A stretch of DNA of 64,000 nt. Source: Hahellaceae bacterium. Lineage in GTDB: Bacteria > Pseudomonadota > Gammaproteobacteria > Pseudomonadales > Oleiphilaceae. The stretch is taken from assembly GCA_024234575.1 (NCBI GenBank), contig JACKOB010000004.1, positions 310,001-374,000 of the forward strand, in the 5' to 3' direction. The translations under genes and the position numbers were made by a program. The first letter of the stretch is position 1, and the number at the start of each line of letters is the position of its first letter. Under the pieces are notes generated by a model. The model was not told where the DNA came from. It saw only the letters and a list, made by a program, of their open reading frames with translations, and made no database searches. Below, in pieces: positions 49,753 through 59,178 of this stretch.

Positions 49753-50032
49753 GTTTTTTTAGTTTGTGCAATGTCTGTCTGTGGCACGCTTTTGACTAAC
49801 CAGTTTAATATTATCGTCTAGTATTAGGTTGAGCATATTTGAATTATGTGACTGAATTCATGCAACAGTTGTAGGCTGGAACTCATGCTCAGCAATTTGT
49901 GTACTGGTTATCTTTTAATGAACTGTAATTAATGTATCTTTGTAATACAGATAGTTACAGGGACTTATGGGCGTTACAAGAATTAAAACAAATACGCATT
50001 GATTTACGGATTCACTTTTAGTCTGGGGATAT
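49753..50032. other. Upstream region of the C39-peptidase cluster
   Basis: A 280-bp gene-free stretch, AT-rich. No convincing -35/-10 pair was found. TGGCACG at 49782-49788 resembles a sigma-54 -24 box, but the -12 GC is missing. No small ORF with a good start signal was seen. Confidence 0.4.
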
Positions 50033-50842
50033 ATGGTTCTAATTCTTGCGGGCTCTTTAATTGCATTTACCATGGTTAAAGAAGCTACAGTTGTTGAGCC
50101 TCACCTACAAGGTGAGGTCATTATCGAAGAAACCCACCGTTTGGGCCAATATGAAGTAGCTCATATTACAACCGATGTGGTGGTTGAGCCTTTGGTGGAA
50201 CAACGATTTCGAAATATTGTACGTCAAGCATACGACTATAGCTGTGGGTCAGCGGCTTTGACGACAGTATTAGAGCACTACCTGGGGCGTCGCTTTGAAG
50301 AGCGGCAGGTCATGGAAGGGCTTTTACATTACGGCGAGAGTGAGCGTATCGTCGAACGTCGTGGTTTTTCCATGCTAGACTTTAAACGCTTGGTAACGGC
50401 GCTTGGCTATCCAGCTGGTGGCTTTAAGGCAGAAATTGAAGATTTGATAGCGCTGGATCACCCCGCCATAGTTCCAATCCATTATGCCGGTTTTAAGCAC
50501 TTTGTTGTGGTGCGCACTATAAAAGATGGTCGAGTTTTTCTGGCGGACCCATCAATGGGAAATATTTCTTTTACCCTCGAAGGGTTCAAAGAAAAGTGGG
50601 ATCAAAATGTTCTCTTCGTCATATTCCCTGGTGAGTCAAAGCCAGTAGATGGTTTAGAGCTCCGCGAGGAAGATCTTCGTTATATCGATGACCAAACAAT
50701 AAACTATATGGCCTTTCGCGAGTTTCCTCAGTTTAATGATGCGCTTCAAAACAGTATAAATAACGAACTTGAGCGAATGAAAAATAATCCCGACGGGACA
50801 GTCAACAACACGAATAAACAACTGCGATATCATCGTAAGTAG
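50033..50842 (+). CDS. Exported C39-type cysteine peptidase
   Basis: A 269-residue protein with an N-terminal hydrophobic anchor or signal (VLILAGSLIAFTMV) and a papain-like C39 domain. The catalytic triad is visible: Cys71 in YDYSCGSAA, His156 in GFKHFVVV and Asp172 in FLADPSMG. C39 peptidases cut leader peptides, often after Gly-Gly; here there is no ABC transporter, as in FapD of the Pseudomonas amyloid system. A charged C-terminal tail (about 200-269) is extra. GGGGA precedes the ATG. It is first of four co-directional genes, all apparently for the envelope, 32 bp before the next. The substrate is unknown. Confidence 0.82.
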   Translation: MVLILAGSLIAFTMVKEATVVEPHLQGEVIIEETHRLGQYEVAHITTDVVVEPLVEQRFRNIVRQAYDYSCGSAALTTVLEHYLGRRFEERQVMEGLLHYGESERIVERRGFSMLDFKRLVTALGYPAGGFKAEIEDLIALDHPAIVPIHYAGFKHFVVVRTIKDGRVFLADPSMGNISFTLEGFKEKWDQNVLFVIFPGESKPVDGLELREEDLRYIDDQTINYMAFREFPQFNDALQNSINNELERMKNNPDGTVNNTNKQLRYHRK

Positions 50843-50874
50843 GATTTAACTAGAATTTGAATAAGGAATAAGGA

Positions 50875-51897
50875 ATGAATCGTTGGGTGGTACCTTGTTT
50901 TGCCTTGTGTTCTTCAATGTTTGTCATTTCCGCGGTAAACGCAGAAGAGGCAGATAGTGTTGATAAGGCACGTGAAGCGTTGACTAAACAGGAAGGGGAT
51001 TCAGATTCTGCTCAGCAGCTGGAAGAAGTTTTTCAGGCGGCGGAAAAGAACTACTCACTTATTAAGAAGGGAGGCATGTCTTTATCATATAGCTTTGACT
51101 ATAGTTATTTTGGCGATCAGAGACTGGATATTGACATAGTCAATGGCTCATTTCGCAATGCTGATGTTGTCCCCAGCGCTTCCCATACGTTTACAAATAC
51201 TTTTTCTATCGATTATGGTTTACTTAACAACGTAACTGTAAGTGCGAGATTTCCCTTTGTTGCTAAGTTTGACACTCAGGAAGAACGGTCGAATACTGAT
51301 TTAGGCGATGCTTCGTTTAGTTTGAGGTGGCAGCCTACGGCTTATGTTCCTGGAAAAATGTCCACGACTGTTTTTGGATCTTTTGGAACGAAAACCGGAA
51401 CCAGCCCATACGAAATTGACATAAACAAACAGCTCTCTACAGGCAGTGGAACTTACTCCCTGTCAGGCGGGGCTAGCATGTCAAAGGTTTTAGACCCTGT
51501 GGTTCTTTATGGCTCTTTGAGTGTTTCCTATAATATGCCTGTTGATGGCTTAAATCAGGTTCGAGGAGGAGCACTACTAACTGAGGTTAAACAAGGCATG
51601 GGGATATCTATGTCTTCAGGTTTTTCCTACTCACTCTCGTATGACATTTCTCTCAGTGGTTCTATACAGCTTTCATACTCAAACGAAACAGAGCTCACCT
51701 TGTTAGCTGGGCCTGTAAAATTTACATCTGTATCTCAGGATCAGATTAGTAGCATCATGAACTTTTCTATCGGTACTCGTGTTAGTGAAACGACCATAGT
51801 TAACACTAATGTGGGCTTTGGCTTAACCGAAGACTCTCCGGATGTATTAATTGGTATTTCAATGCCAATTAATATAGATGGATTGAAGAAACTTTAG
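50875..51897 (+). CDS. Outer-membrane beta-barrel, putative transporter
   Basis: A 340-residue protein with a signal peptide (ending VNAEE), a short helical, glutamine- and lysine-rich segment (about 27-62), and then alternating amphipathic strands to a terminal leucine, as in a beta-barrel. Strand-like blocks include SLSYSFDYSYFGDQRLDID, FSIDYGLLNNVTVSARFPF and IVNTNVGFGLTEDSPDVLIG. The layout (helical plug or coil then barrel) is like FapF, and the barrel like the phenol-degradation MetA-pathway family. AAGGA precedes the ATG. It probably passes the partner of the neighbouring peptidase, but this is inference. Confidence 0.7.
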   Translation: MNRWVVPCFALCSSMFVISAVNAEEADSVDKAREALTKQEGDSDSAQQLEEVFQAAEKNYSLIKKGGMSLSYSFDYSYFGDQRLDIDIVNGSFRNADVVPSASHTFTNTFSIDYGLLNNVTVSARFPFVAKFDTQEERSNTDLGDASFSLRWQPTAYVPGKMSTTVFGSFGTKTGTSPYEIDINKQLSTGSGTYSLSGGASMSKVLDPVVLYGSLSVSYNMPVDGLNQVRGGALLTEVKQGMGISMSSGFSYSLSYDISLSGSIQLSYSNETELTLLAGPVKFTSVSQDQISSIMNFSIGTRVSETTIVNTNVGFGLTEDSPDVLIGISMPINIDGLKKL

Positions 51898-51935
51898 AGT
51901 ATTAGAAAAGGGATTTTTGTTTGAGAGATTATAAG

Positions 51936-53528
51936 ATGAATGCCATTCAACGAGTTGCTACTGTTGTAATGCTGCTATTTTACTCGTCGTTTGTGAGTTC
52001 GCAGTTGACACAGAATTTAACCATAGATGCGAAAGCTTTAGCGCTTGGAAATGCTGTTACAGCTGATCCACCAGGGTTGAATTCTATCCATTATAATCCA
52101 GCTGGACTTGCTCTGCTAAAAGGGCGAAATTTCGAAGTTGGTTTAATCAATGCCTATATGGATATTGATGCCGAGTTTATTGCCCCACCAGATTATGGGA
52201 TTTTTGGTATCGATGGTGTTGAGAATGATTGGGTTGCGAACCAGCATAGTCACGTCAATAGATTGGCCGCTTATATTCCTGGTTTTGGTCTTCAGAAGCT
52301 CCCTCCAGGCCCTGGTGTTGCGCCAAGTGCTGGATTTAGTGTTAATTCGCCAGGGTCTAAATTTACTTTTGGTAGCGCAATGTACGCACCAATGTTTGCA
52401 GGATTTTACCGAAAGTCATCGGATCCTGGTCGCTATCAGCCACAGGCTACGGCGTTAGAGAGAGTTACGTACTTGTCACCAACGGTTGGCTATGAGTTAA
52501 ATGATGCTTGGTCGGTTGGTTTTGGTGTGCATTTTTCTTACTTTGCTCTAGCAGCAGAGCAGTATATGCGTGCTCCAAATATGCTATTAGGCGTAGCAGA
52601 AATACTTCAAGATGCTTTTAATTGCGAGTCAGGTAATGAGCCGTTAGCTCCTTTTATTACTTTGTGTGGCGGGAATATCGGCCCTTTTGATGATGTTGGT
52701 GCTATCTCCTTGGAGTTGGAAGAAACATTGTCTCCAACCTATGCTGTGGGTGTTTTATGGCATCCAAATGACTGGTTTTCTTGGGGGGCGAGTTATACCA
52801 GTGATGTAGACATGAAGCTTAAAGGAAAATTTGAGCTCAATTATACTGATGATTTCTCTGGATTTTGGCAACGGTTTAATAGCTCAATTATCGGCGCAAT
52901 TACGGCTGCGATCCTTAGTTTACCATCTGGTACACCTCGTGAGGCCGGGAATGTATCAAGTAAGCTGACTTATCCGCAGCACTTTCAGACGGGTGTAAGT
53001 GTGAAAGTGCATCCAATGTTGACGCTTAATGCAGATGCGGGTTGGACTGATTTTAAAAAATGGCAAGCGTTTGTTTTTGAATTTGATCGGGGTCTTGAGT
53101 TTCTTGGCGCTGCACGAATTCTCTCTCCCGAAAATGCAACGCAGACTACTATGAGATTGCCGTTGGGCATGACTGCAGAGTGGAATGTGGGGTTCGGTGC
53201 AGAAATACACGCCTCATCACGCTTAGATTTGCGTATGGGCGTGGAGATACGTGATTCTGTTATCCCGGATAATCAGCGGTCAATTATGGCTCCTTTCGGT
53301 GGTGCGAATCTTTATAGTGTTGGTTTGGGATATCGCTGGTCGAAATCAACTCAGCTTGATGTCAACCTAAGTTATATACAATCGATTGAGTTTATTCCGG
53401 CTAACACGAGTAGTAACGTAAACGAGGATAGTATAACCAATATCATATATAACCCATATGCTGGATTGGATATTAAGACCTCCCTCCGTGCTGTGCTTGC
53501 GGGAATATCTTTCAGAAAGCAATTTTAA
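51936..53528 (+). CDS. OmpP1/FadL-family outer-membrane protein
   Basis: A 530-residue outer-membrane barrel with signal peptide (VATVVMLLFYSSFVSS). The family signature follows: ALALGNAVTADPPGLNSIHY and NPAGLALLKG, near the N-terminus of FadL proteins, which take up hydrophobic molecules. The rest shows barrel strands such as YLSPTVGYELNDAWSVGFGV, and it ends in KQF with the terminal aromatic typical of Bam substrates. ATG 51936 gives the right signal peptide; TTG 51921 is rejected. The stop overlaps the next start (TAATG). No fatty-acid genes are nearby, so a role in the local cluster is more likely than bulk fatty-acid uptake. Confidence 0.85.
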   Translation: MNAIQRVATVVMLLFYSSFVSSQLTQNLTIDAKALALGNAVTADPPGLNSIHYNPAGLALLKGRNFEVGLINAYMDIDAEFIAPPDYGIFGIDGVENDWVANQHSHVNRLAAYIPGFGLQKLPPGPGVAPSAGFSVNSPGSKFTFGSAMYAPMFAGFYRKSSDPGRYQPQATALERVTYLSPTVGYELNDAWSVGFGVHFSYFALAAEQYMRAPNMLLGVAEILQDAFNCESGNEPLAPFITLCGGNIGPFDDVGAISLELEETLSPTYAVGVLWHPNDWFSWGASYTSDVDMKLKGKFELNYTDDFSGFWQRFNSSIIGAITAAILSLPSGTPREAGNVSSKLTYPQHFQTGVSVKVHPMLTLNADAGWTDFKKWQAFVFEFDRGLEFLGAARILSPENATQTTMRLPLGMTAEWNVGFGAEIHASSRLDLRMGVEIRDSVIPDNQRSIMAPFGGANLYSVGLGYRWSKSTQLDVNLSYIQSIEFIPANTSSNVNEDSITNIIYNPYAGLDIKTSLRAVLAGISFRKQF

Positions 53529-54721
53529 TGAGCTGTAAATTTCCAAGAATAACTAAAAAAATATCAATCGCGACAATCATGATGACGTTGTCTCTTCAAG
53601 TCTGTGCCGAAAAGTACTTTACATGGGTTGATGAAAGTGGTCGAGTACAGCACACCGTAATTAAAGAAGAGCCTAACCCTCTCATTCAAACCGATTCAAA
53701 TAATAATGCAGAGCTGCCGCCTAAGGACTCACCTGAATTAACTCACGGCATAGGGCAAAGCTCAAAAAAGTCAGATGCTTCTACTGAGGCTGTTTTAGAA
53801 GTGGACTCAAAGGCCAATATTGAAGCCTCTGATAAATCCCCCTTGAATGTGACGACACCTGCTGTGACAGAGAGGAAAACCGACCCAGAAGGAGGGCGCT
53901 CTGAATACGATATCACCGTTATTGACGAAGTTGATTATGTTGACGGCGACGAGTTAGAGAAAAACAATTTTACCCGCCCGGGGGAAATGCCTCGTTATTA
54001 CACCTGGAGAGATGCAGAAGGGCGAATGGTGAATACGCCATATGATGGTAAAAGGAAAGAGTCTGAAGCAACCGGTGAAACTTCTCATAAAATTTTAGAA
54101 CAGAGTGGCGTTGCCAAATTGTCTGTATTCGAGCAGATTCCATTGGTGCAAATAGCCGCTAGTCAAGCAGAAGATAAAGCCCTAGAAATAATGGGATTGT
54201 CCTCAGAGCAAGTTGAAGGCAGGTCTCAGCAGATATCCAATTTTATTGGAGAGGGCTGTTGTGCTGAATTAGATTTTGAGTTTGTATCAGAGTTACCGCA
54301 GAAAGATGAGTTTGTAGTCGAAATTAACCGGGTCTCTAGAGTTCATATATTTCAGTCGGGCAGAAGTGCTTATGAACTGGTGCGTCTGCCTGTTGTGGAA
54401 AAAGATTATTTGATAAGGTTTAGAACATTTATAAACGGGGAAGCGTTTATACCCACTTTTATCTATCTAGATGATCATTTTACCCCATTGAGAATTGTAA
54501 CTAATATTTCAACTACCTTTACTCCAGAGAATTGGTACCGTTACGGATATTTGGAGGGGGTCATTAATGCGAAGGTTAACTCTAAAAGCGAGCGTTACAT
54601 GCTCATAATTACTACAAGAGCGAGTCTGGAGTCTAATACTGTTTTCGTCTCAGAAAAGGGGAAGGATGATATAGTCTCGCATACTGGGCTGGGTATATTA
54701 GAGTTATTTACTATTCATTAA
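53528..54721 (+). CDS. Periplasmic DUF4124/MalM-like protein
   Basis: A 397-residue exported protein. A signal sequence (ISIATIMMTLSLQVCAEK) leads to a DUF4124-like block (KYFTWVDESGRVQHTV) and a second similar one (RYYTWRDAEGRMVNTP, about 158-173) separated by an acidic linker. The C-terminal 150 residues resemble the MalM family: FIYLDDHFTPLRIV, then WYRYGYLEGVI and SERYMLIITTRASL. A vicinal cysteine pair (EGCCAELDF) is notable. ATG 53528 overlaps the previous stop by 1 nt. No maltose genes are present, so this is a MalM-like fold reused in an envelope cluster. Function is unknown. Confidence 0.72.
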   Translation: MSCKFPRITKKISIATIMMTLSLQVCAEKYFTWVDESGRVQHTVIKEEPNPLIQTDSNNNAELPPKDSPELTHGIGQSSKKSDASTEAVLEVDSKANIEASDKSPLNVTTPAVTERKTDPEGGRSEYDITVIDEVDYVDGDELEKNNFTRPGEMPRYYTWRDAEGRMVNTPYDGKRKESEATGETSHKILEQSGVAKLSVFEQIPLVQIAASQAEDKALEIMGLSSEQVEGRSQQISNFIGEGCCAELDFEFVSELPQKDEFVVEINRVSRVHIFQSGRSAYELVRLPVVEKDYLIRFRTFINGEAFIPTFIYLDDHFTPLRIVTNISTTFTPENWYRYGYLEGVINAKVNSKSERYMLIITTRASLESNTVFVSEKGKDDIVSHTGLGILELFTIH

Positions 54722-54743
54722 GTTGTTTAGAGACTAATTCATC

Positions 54744-54771
54744 ATCTAAGCCAAAATCTAAGCCAAAATCT
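54744..54771. repeat. 12-bp tandem repeat, 2.3 copies
   Basis: ATCTAAGCCAAA occurs twice in a row and is followed by ATCT. Confidence 0.8.
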
Positions 54772-54820
54772 TGCCTTATAATTTACTCGGAAAATCCCGT
54801 TATCTGCACAGCTAGTACCA

Positions 54821-54849
54821 GAGCCTGTAACAGAATCTGTTGCAGGCTC
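54821..54849. terminator. 29-bp near-perfect palindrome, possible terminator
   Basis: GAGCCTG-T-AACAGA, a central A, then TCTGTT-G-CAGGCTC. One mismatch that would be a G-U pair in RNA. There is no T tract, so the role (terminator or operator) is open. Confidence 0.4.
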
Positions 54850-55022
54850 GGCAAGTGCTTTGAATTAAATCGAAAATGACAGACTGTACCCCAAAGTCGA
54901 CCAATTGTCAGATTAGGTCTGAGCTAGTACTAATAAAGCTCCTTTGCATTTAGACAGTCTGTTTCCTCTGGTTATCAAACTATTGAAGTTTAGTTGAAAA
55001 AGTTGTTATCCATTTGATTAGA

Positions 55023-57878
55023 TTACCGGCTCAGTTCTCTCAATTTATTTTTCGATTGAACTGGGTTGAATTGAAAGCTCTCAAACTCTGTTTTGGTGCT
55101 TTTATTCAAGGGTACTTTTATATCATCGCCTTGTTTTACCGTTAGTAAATATCGCCCTTGTTGCAATGTTTGTTGCATTTGCTTAATTACAAATTCTTGG
55201 CTTATCTTTTCTATTGAGGCCACAAGCATCTGATTGGTATTAAAGTCATAGTTTTCTTCGTCTATTTCACGCCAGAAACGACCGCTGCGATCGGTTAACT
55301 TTTTATCTTTCTCATTTATTAATTTTATAAGTGCATTCCTATGCTGTTCAAAAGTTTCGTTGCTCATGTCTTTAAGATCATTGTTTATAAACCTATTTAG
55401 GAATTGTATGGTTTTATTATTGAGCTCTTGATAGCTCGCGACAGGCGATTGTACGATGAATGCAATTCCAGGAACTTCAAACATTGAAAAAGGCGTCGCA
55501 AAGACAATGTAACCAAGTTGTTTTTCAGTACGAATGTCATTGTAATAAGGGCTAGATAATATTTGCCCTATTAGGCTAAAGAATGCTCGATCTTTATAAG
55601 ACTTGCTATTGCCCTGAATGAGGAGTGCGTAACCTGTGTCTGGGTGTTCGGAATTTAGTTCGTATAGATAACGATCACCGTCTTTCAGCAGGAGTATTTC
55701 TCCTCTATTTACTGATTTATGAGTGCTGTTTTTAATCAAGTAAGTATTAACCAGTTGATTTAACGCTAATGCGCTGGCGCGTGTTGTATTACCGTGCGTT
55801 AAAGTAACAACATCAATTTGAGACAATAGTTCGTTTCTGAACGCAGCAAGCGCTTTTCTATCAACTGTTTTAATTTGGGCTAGTTTTTCTTCGTCACTCC
55901 ATAACGGTTCAATAAGTAACTCTCTGAGTTTTCCGGCCGTTTGTTCATATGGCTTTCTTTTTGCCGAGTTTTCCAATTCCCTTTTTAGATCTTCTTTAAT
56001 TTGCTCTAGCCTCATAGAATTTATGGGCAAATTGGTTAGTGTGTTAAGTATCCTGCTTAGTAATGTGCTTTGCTTACTTGGGTAGCCGCTTACTTTTATC
56101 GATATACCGCGTATGTGGTTATATAGTGAAAAATCTAAACCTGCTAATGTCGCAGGGTAGGTGAATTCGTTTAGTTCATCTTGCACTACACGAGTTAAAA
56201 GCTCTGTAAACAAAGCATTTTTTGGGCTGTCATTAGCTTTTGGTGATCTGATATTTATAAAAAATGAAGCACTTGGATCCGAGAATTCATTGTCAAAGGC
56301 ATACCAGGCATCAATATCTGTATTTGAAAGAATTCTAGTAGGGGTGGCCATTGTTTTACCCTCAAGAACGAAAGCCTCATCTGGAATGAAACTGTTTCTC
56401 TCAGGTAAGGTTAATTTGAAGCTTTTGGTGGAGGCCTGTTTTAAGGATTGTGGTTTGATTTTCTGGATTGAATATGGGGTTTGGTACCATTCCGTGGAGA
56501 GGTTGTGGGAGAGTCCTTTCGATACGACTGTGATTAGAACATTGTTAGGGCTTAAGTATTCCAAAAACTTTGTATATAAATCAGGTGAATAAGGGGTTAG
56601 CAGATAACCATATCTTATCGCTTGTTTGGCAGGAATTTCTTGTAAAGTGCCAGCAAGAGAGCTTACGTAGTGTATAGGTTGACTCTTTTGCTGAAACTGG
56701 AAAGCTAAATCCAGCATTTTGCTTTGTTCTTCATAATAGAAAGATTGTAGGCCGTCCTTTTTTATTAAATCAATGTAGTTAAATAAGGCGCTAGCGATAT
56801 CCTGCCAATTTTGTACACCATTTTGAGTTAGGCTTAAACGGACTGAAAAGATGGCGGCATGCCCCGTATCCATGCTTGCTCCAGCACTTAAACTTTCTGC
56901 CAGCCCTGCAGCTTTAAGTGCCGATAAAAGGCTACCTTCACCTTCGTGTCCAATTAAGTTAGAAAGATAATAGGTGGGCTTTTCCTGGTAATAATTTTCA
57001 GAGCTAGGTATTGGAAATGAAAATTCAAGAATCCTGCTATCCATCTCTGGTTCAACCTCAAGCAGCGCTGGCAGCGTGCCGTCTTTAAAAAGAGGGGCAG
57101 TGTGCTCTTTTGCAATGAGGTGTCGATTTGCTATCTGACTAAAGTATTTTCTGGCGAAGCTTTCAAGAATTGGAATAGGTTCTTTACCATAGATTGCCGC
57201 TTTCATAAGGTTGGATGAGTAATTTGCCTTATAGAAATAAACAAGGTCTTTATGTAATGACTGTTGGTTGTCCGTCGCGAGGGTTGTAAGGTTCCCAACA
57301 GAAAAGTTTGAGTAAGCATGGTCGCTGTTCATAACTGATTGAAACGCAGAATAAGTTCGGCGGTTATCGTCTTTAATTTTAGCTGAATACTCTGAATGAA
57401 CTGCGTTAGCTTCTCGCTCGACATATTCTGGGTTAAATAGTGGACTGATAAATTGTTGTGAGAACCGGTCTAGGGCGGGTTCGAAATGACTTGCGTCTAT
57501 TTCAAAAAAATAATTTGTGTCTGAAAATGATGTGTAGGCGTTGTGGTTACCACCATATTGCTGAATAAACTCTTGGTACTCGCCAGCTTGCGGGTATTTT
57601 TCTGTCCCAAGGAATAGCATATGCTCCAAAAAGTGGGCAAGTCCGGGGCGTTCTTTAGGGTCATTACCACTTCCAACTTTAATATCGAGAGCGGCAGCTG
57701 CGCGGTCTGTTTCCGGGTCGGAGATGAGCATTATCTCGAGCTGATTTTCAAGGACGATAGATTTATACATCCTTTTGTCATTTGGGCTTTTTATTATGAC
57801 ATCCGCTATTGCAGAAGAGCATAAGAATAATACAAGAGTAATGAATTTCAGTGTTGAATAGGAGTGACGCAAGCTCAT
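55023..57878 (-). CDS. ptrA: Pitrilysin-type zinc protease (M16 family)
   Basis: A 951-residue periplasmic metalloprotease related to protease III and insulysin. A signal peptide (FITLVLFLCSSAIA, residues 12-25) is followed by the inverted zinc motif HFLEH (82-86) and the downstream zinc glutamate in EREANAVHSEYSA. Four M16 repeats follow; the later ones lack the zinc motif as usual, and YNDIRTEKQLGYIVFA is the conserved late block. It cleaves small peptides. Length matches PtrA (about 962). It stands alone; the ribosome-binding site is weak. The exact PtrA orthology is likely but not certain. Confidence 0.88.
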   Translation of the reverse strand: MSLRHSYSTLKFITLVLFLCSSAIADVIIKSPNDKRMYKSIVLENQLEIMLISDPETDRAAAALDIKVGSGNDPKERPGLAHFLEHMLFLGTEKYPQAGEYQEFIQQYGGNHNAYTSFSDTNYFFEIDASHFEPALDRFSQQFISPLFNPEYVEREANAVHSEYSAKIKDDNRRTYSAFQSVMNSDHAYSNFSVGNLTTLATDNQQSLHKDLVYFYKANYSSNLMKAAIYGKEPIPILESFARKYFSQIANRHLIAKEHTAPLFKDGTLPALLEVEPEMDSRILEFSFPIPSSENYYQEKPTYYLSNLIGHEGEGSLLSALKAAGLAESLSAGASMDTGHAAIFSVRLSLTQNGVQNWQDIASALFNYIDLIKKDGLQSFYYEEQSKMLDLAFQFQQKSQPIHYVSSLAGTLQEIPAKQAIRYGYLLTPYSPDLYTKFLEYLSPNNVLITVVSKGLSHNLSTEWYQTPYSIQKIKPQSLKQASTKSFKLTLPERNSFIPDEAFVLEGKTMATPTRILSNTDIDAWYAFDNEFSDPSASFFINIRSPKANDSPKNALFTELLTRVVQDELNEFTYPATLAGLDFSLYNHIRGISIKVSGYPSKQSTLLSRILNTLTNLPINSMRLEQIKEDLKRELENSAKRKPYEQTAGKLRELLIEPLWSDEEKLAQIKTVDRKALAAFRNELLSQIDVVTLTHGNTTRASALALNQLVNTYLIKNSTHKSVNRGEILLLKDGDRYLYELNSEHPDTGYALLIQGNSKSYKDRAFFSLIGQILSSPYYNDIRTEKQLGYIVFATPFSMFEVPGIAFIVQSPVASYQELNNKTIQFLNRFINNDLKDMSNETFEQHRNALIKLINEKDKKLTDRSGRFWREIDEENYDFNTNQMLVASIEKISQEFVIKQMQQTLQQGRYLLTVKQGDDIKVPLNKSTKTEFESFQFNPVQSKNKLRELSR

Positions 57879-58153
57879 CTAAGAGGTATCCATTAATTGA
57901 ATCGAGGTTGGACTTAAACTTTATTCACGGTGCATGCAAGATTCAACCAAACTGCCATAAATAAATCTTCTGTAATGTTGCCCATGAAAAGGACTAGTCT
58001 TTTTTCCATTAGGGCCTTAGGTAATTATGTTGACATAAGTCAGAGAGGTGGTGGTTGGGTATTGGTATAACTATATATAAGGGGCGTTCGGAAGGTTGTT
58101 GTCGGCGCTGTGCTTACGGATCAAACTACAATTAATAACTACAGGAGAATAGC
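57879..58153. other. Divergent intergenic region, protease / phaB
   Basis: A 275-bp divergent region. TGGTATAAC (58063-58071) is a possible extended -10 for phaB. No gene was seen. Confidence 0.4.
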
Positions 58154-58900
58154 ATGGCAAAGCGTATAGCTTTAGTAACAGGTGGTACTGGTGGTATTGG
58201 TACCGCAATCTGTCAGAGATTGTGCCAGGAAGGGCACCAGGTGATTGCAACATACAGTTCAGCTGCAAAGAAAGATGTTGCTCTACAATGGCAAGCTGAG
58301 CAAAAAGAATTAGGCTTTGTGGTTGAAGTGGTTTGCATGAACGTAAGTTCTTTCGAGTCGTGCGCAGAAGCTGCTGAGTTGATTCGCTCCGAATATGGGA
58401 ACGTTAGTATTTTGGTAAATAATGCTGGAATCACTCGCGACGGCGTAATGAAAAAGATGGGGCACGATAAATGGGATGCAGTGCTATCTACTAATTTGGA
58501 TAGCGTATTCTATGTGACCAAGCAGTTTCTAGATCAGATGATCGATGCAAACTACGGACGTATTGTGAATGTGTCGTCTATCAATGCTCAGAAAGGTCAG
58601 TTCGGACAGGTAAATTATTCAGCTGCTAAGGCAGGTATTCACGGGTTCACCAAGGCGTTAGCTCAGGAAGTGGCGCGTAAGGGGATTACTGTGAATACGA
58701 TCTCTCCGGGATATGTGGCAACGAGCATGGTGATGGCGATAGATCAATCGGTCAGGGATCAGATCATTGCGCAAATTCCTGTAGGCCGATTGGCTGAGCC
58801 AGCAGAAATTGCCCGAGCAATTGCCTTTTTGACTGCTGAAGAAGCTGGCTTTATGACTGGTTCTAACTTGGCCATAAACGGTGGTCAGCATATGTGCTAA
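58154..58900 (+). CDS. phaB: Acetoacetyl-CoA reductase
   Basis: A 248-residue short-chain dehydrogenase that reduces acetoacetyl-CoA to (R)-3-hydroxybutyryl-CoA with NADPH, the second step of polyhydroxybutyrate synthesis. The nucleotide motif TGGTGGIG is at 9-16, the NNAG block at about 88-91, and the catalytic Tyr155 and Lys159 in YSAAKAG. The C-terminal AINGGQHMC matches the PhaB ending rather than that of FabG. AGGAG precedes the ATG. No phaA or phaC is adjacent. FabG-like activity cannot be excluded. Confidence 0.88.
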   Translation: MAKRIALVTGGTGGIGTAICQRLCQEGHQVIATYSSAAKKDVALQWQAEQKELGFVVEVVCMNVSSFESCAEAAELIRSEYGNVSILVNNAGITRDGVMKKMGHDKWDAVLSTNLDSVFYVTKQFLDQMIDANYGRIVNVSSINAQKGQFGQVNYSAAKAGIHGFTKALAQEVARKGITVNTISPGYVATSMVMAIDQSVRDQIIAQIPVGRLAEPAEIARAIAFLTAEEAGFMTGSNLAINGGQHMC

Positions 58901-58903
58901 TAA

Positions 58904-58952
58904 CTAACAGTCTCTGTTAGTTTTCGCAGCCCGCGTTTATCGCGGGCTTTTT
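58904..58952 (+). terminator. Tandem terminators after phaB
   Basis: CTAACAG-TCT-CTGTTAG followed by TTTT (58904-58924), then AGCCCGCG-TTTAT-CGCGGGCT followed by TTTT (58928-58952). Confidence 0.85.
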
Positions 58953-58970
58953 ATTGAAAAGCTTATAACG

Positions 58971-58988
58971 ATAGATAGTCGCTATAAT
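58971..58988 (+). promoter_or_regulatory. OxyR-like half-site overlapping a -10 element, upstream of the peroxiredoxin gene
   Basis: ATAG-N7-CTAT at 58971-58985 is an exact OxyR half-site pair. TATAAT (58983-58988) overlaps it inside a 15-bp palindrome. It lies about 190 bp before the gene. Confidence 0.4.
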
Positions 58989-59178
58989 AGCGATTAATAT
59001 TATTAATCAATAGTTAGTGTGATTCTGCTCTGGCTGTCTGTATGATTATGCGACCTTTTTCAGGTGCCCAACCCCTTGGATTAAGTGGAATCTTTCAATA
59101 GAGAATTTGATGTTGCGAAGATGATGGCATTTGACTATTTTGGTTATGTCTCAACTATAAATTAATGGAGAAATAAAA

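Larger units (their letters stand above)
54722..55022. other. Convergent intergenic region with a tandem repeat and a palindrome
   Basis: A 301-bp gap between convergent genes. It holds a 12-bp tandem repeat (54744-54771) and a 29-bp near-palindrome (54821-54849). No gene was seen. Confidence 0.6.

Noticed and set aside
49782..49797. Sigma-54 promoter before the C39 peptidase
   Set aside because: The -24 box TGGCACG is exact, but the -12 position reads TGAC instead of TTGC, so the essential GC is missing.
54744..54771. Start of a CRISPR array
   Set aside because: Only 2.3 copies of a 12-bp direct tandem unit; no spacers.
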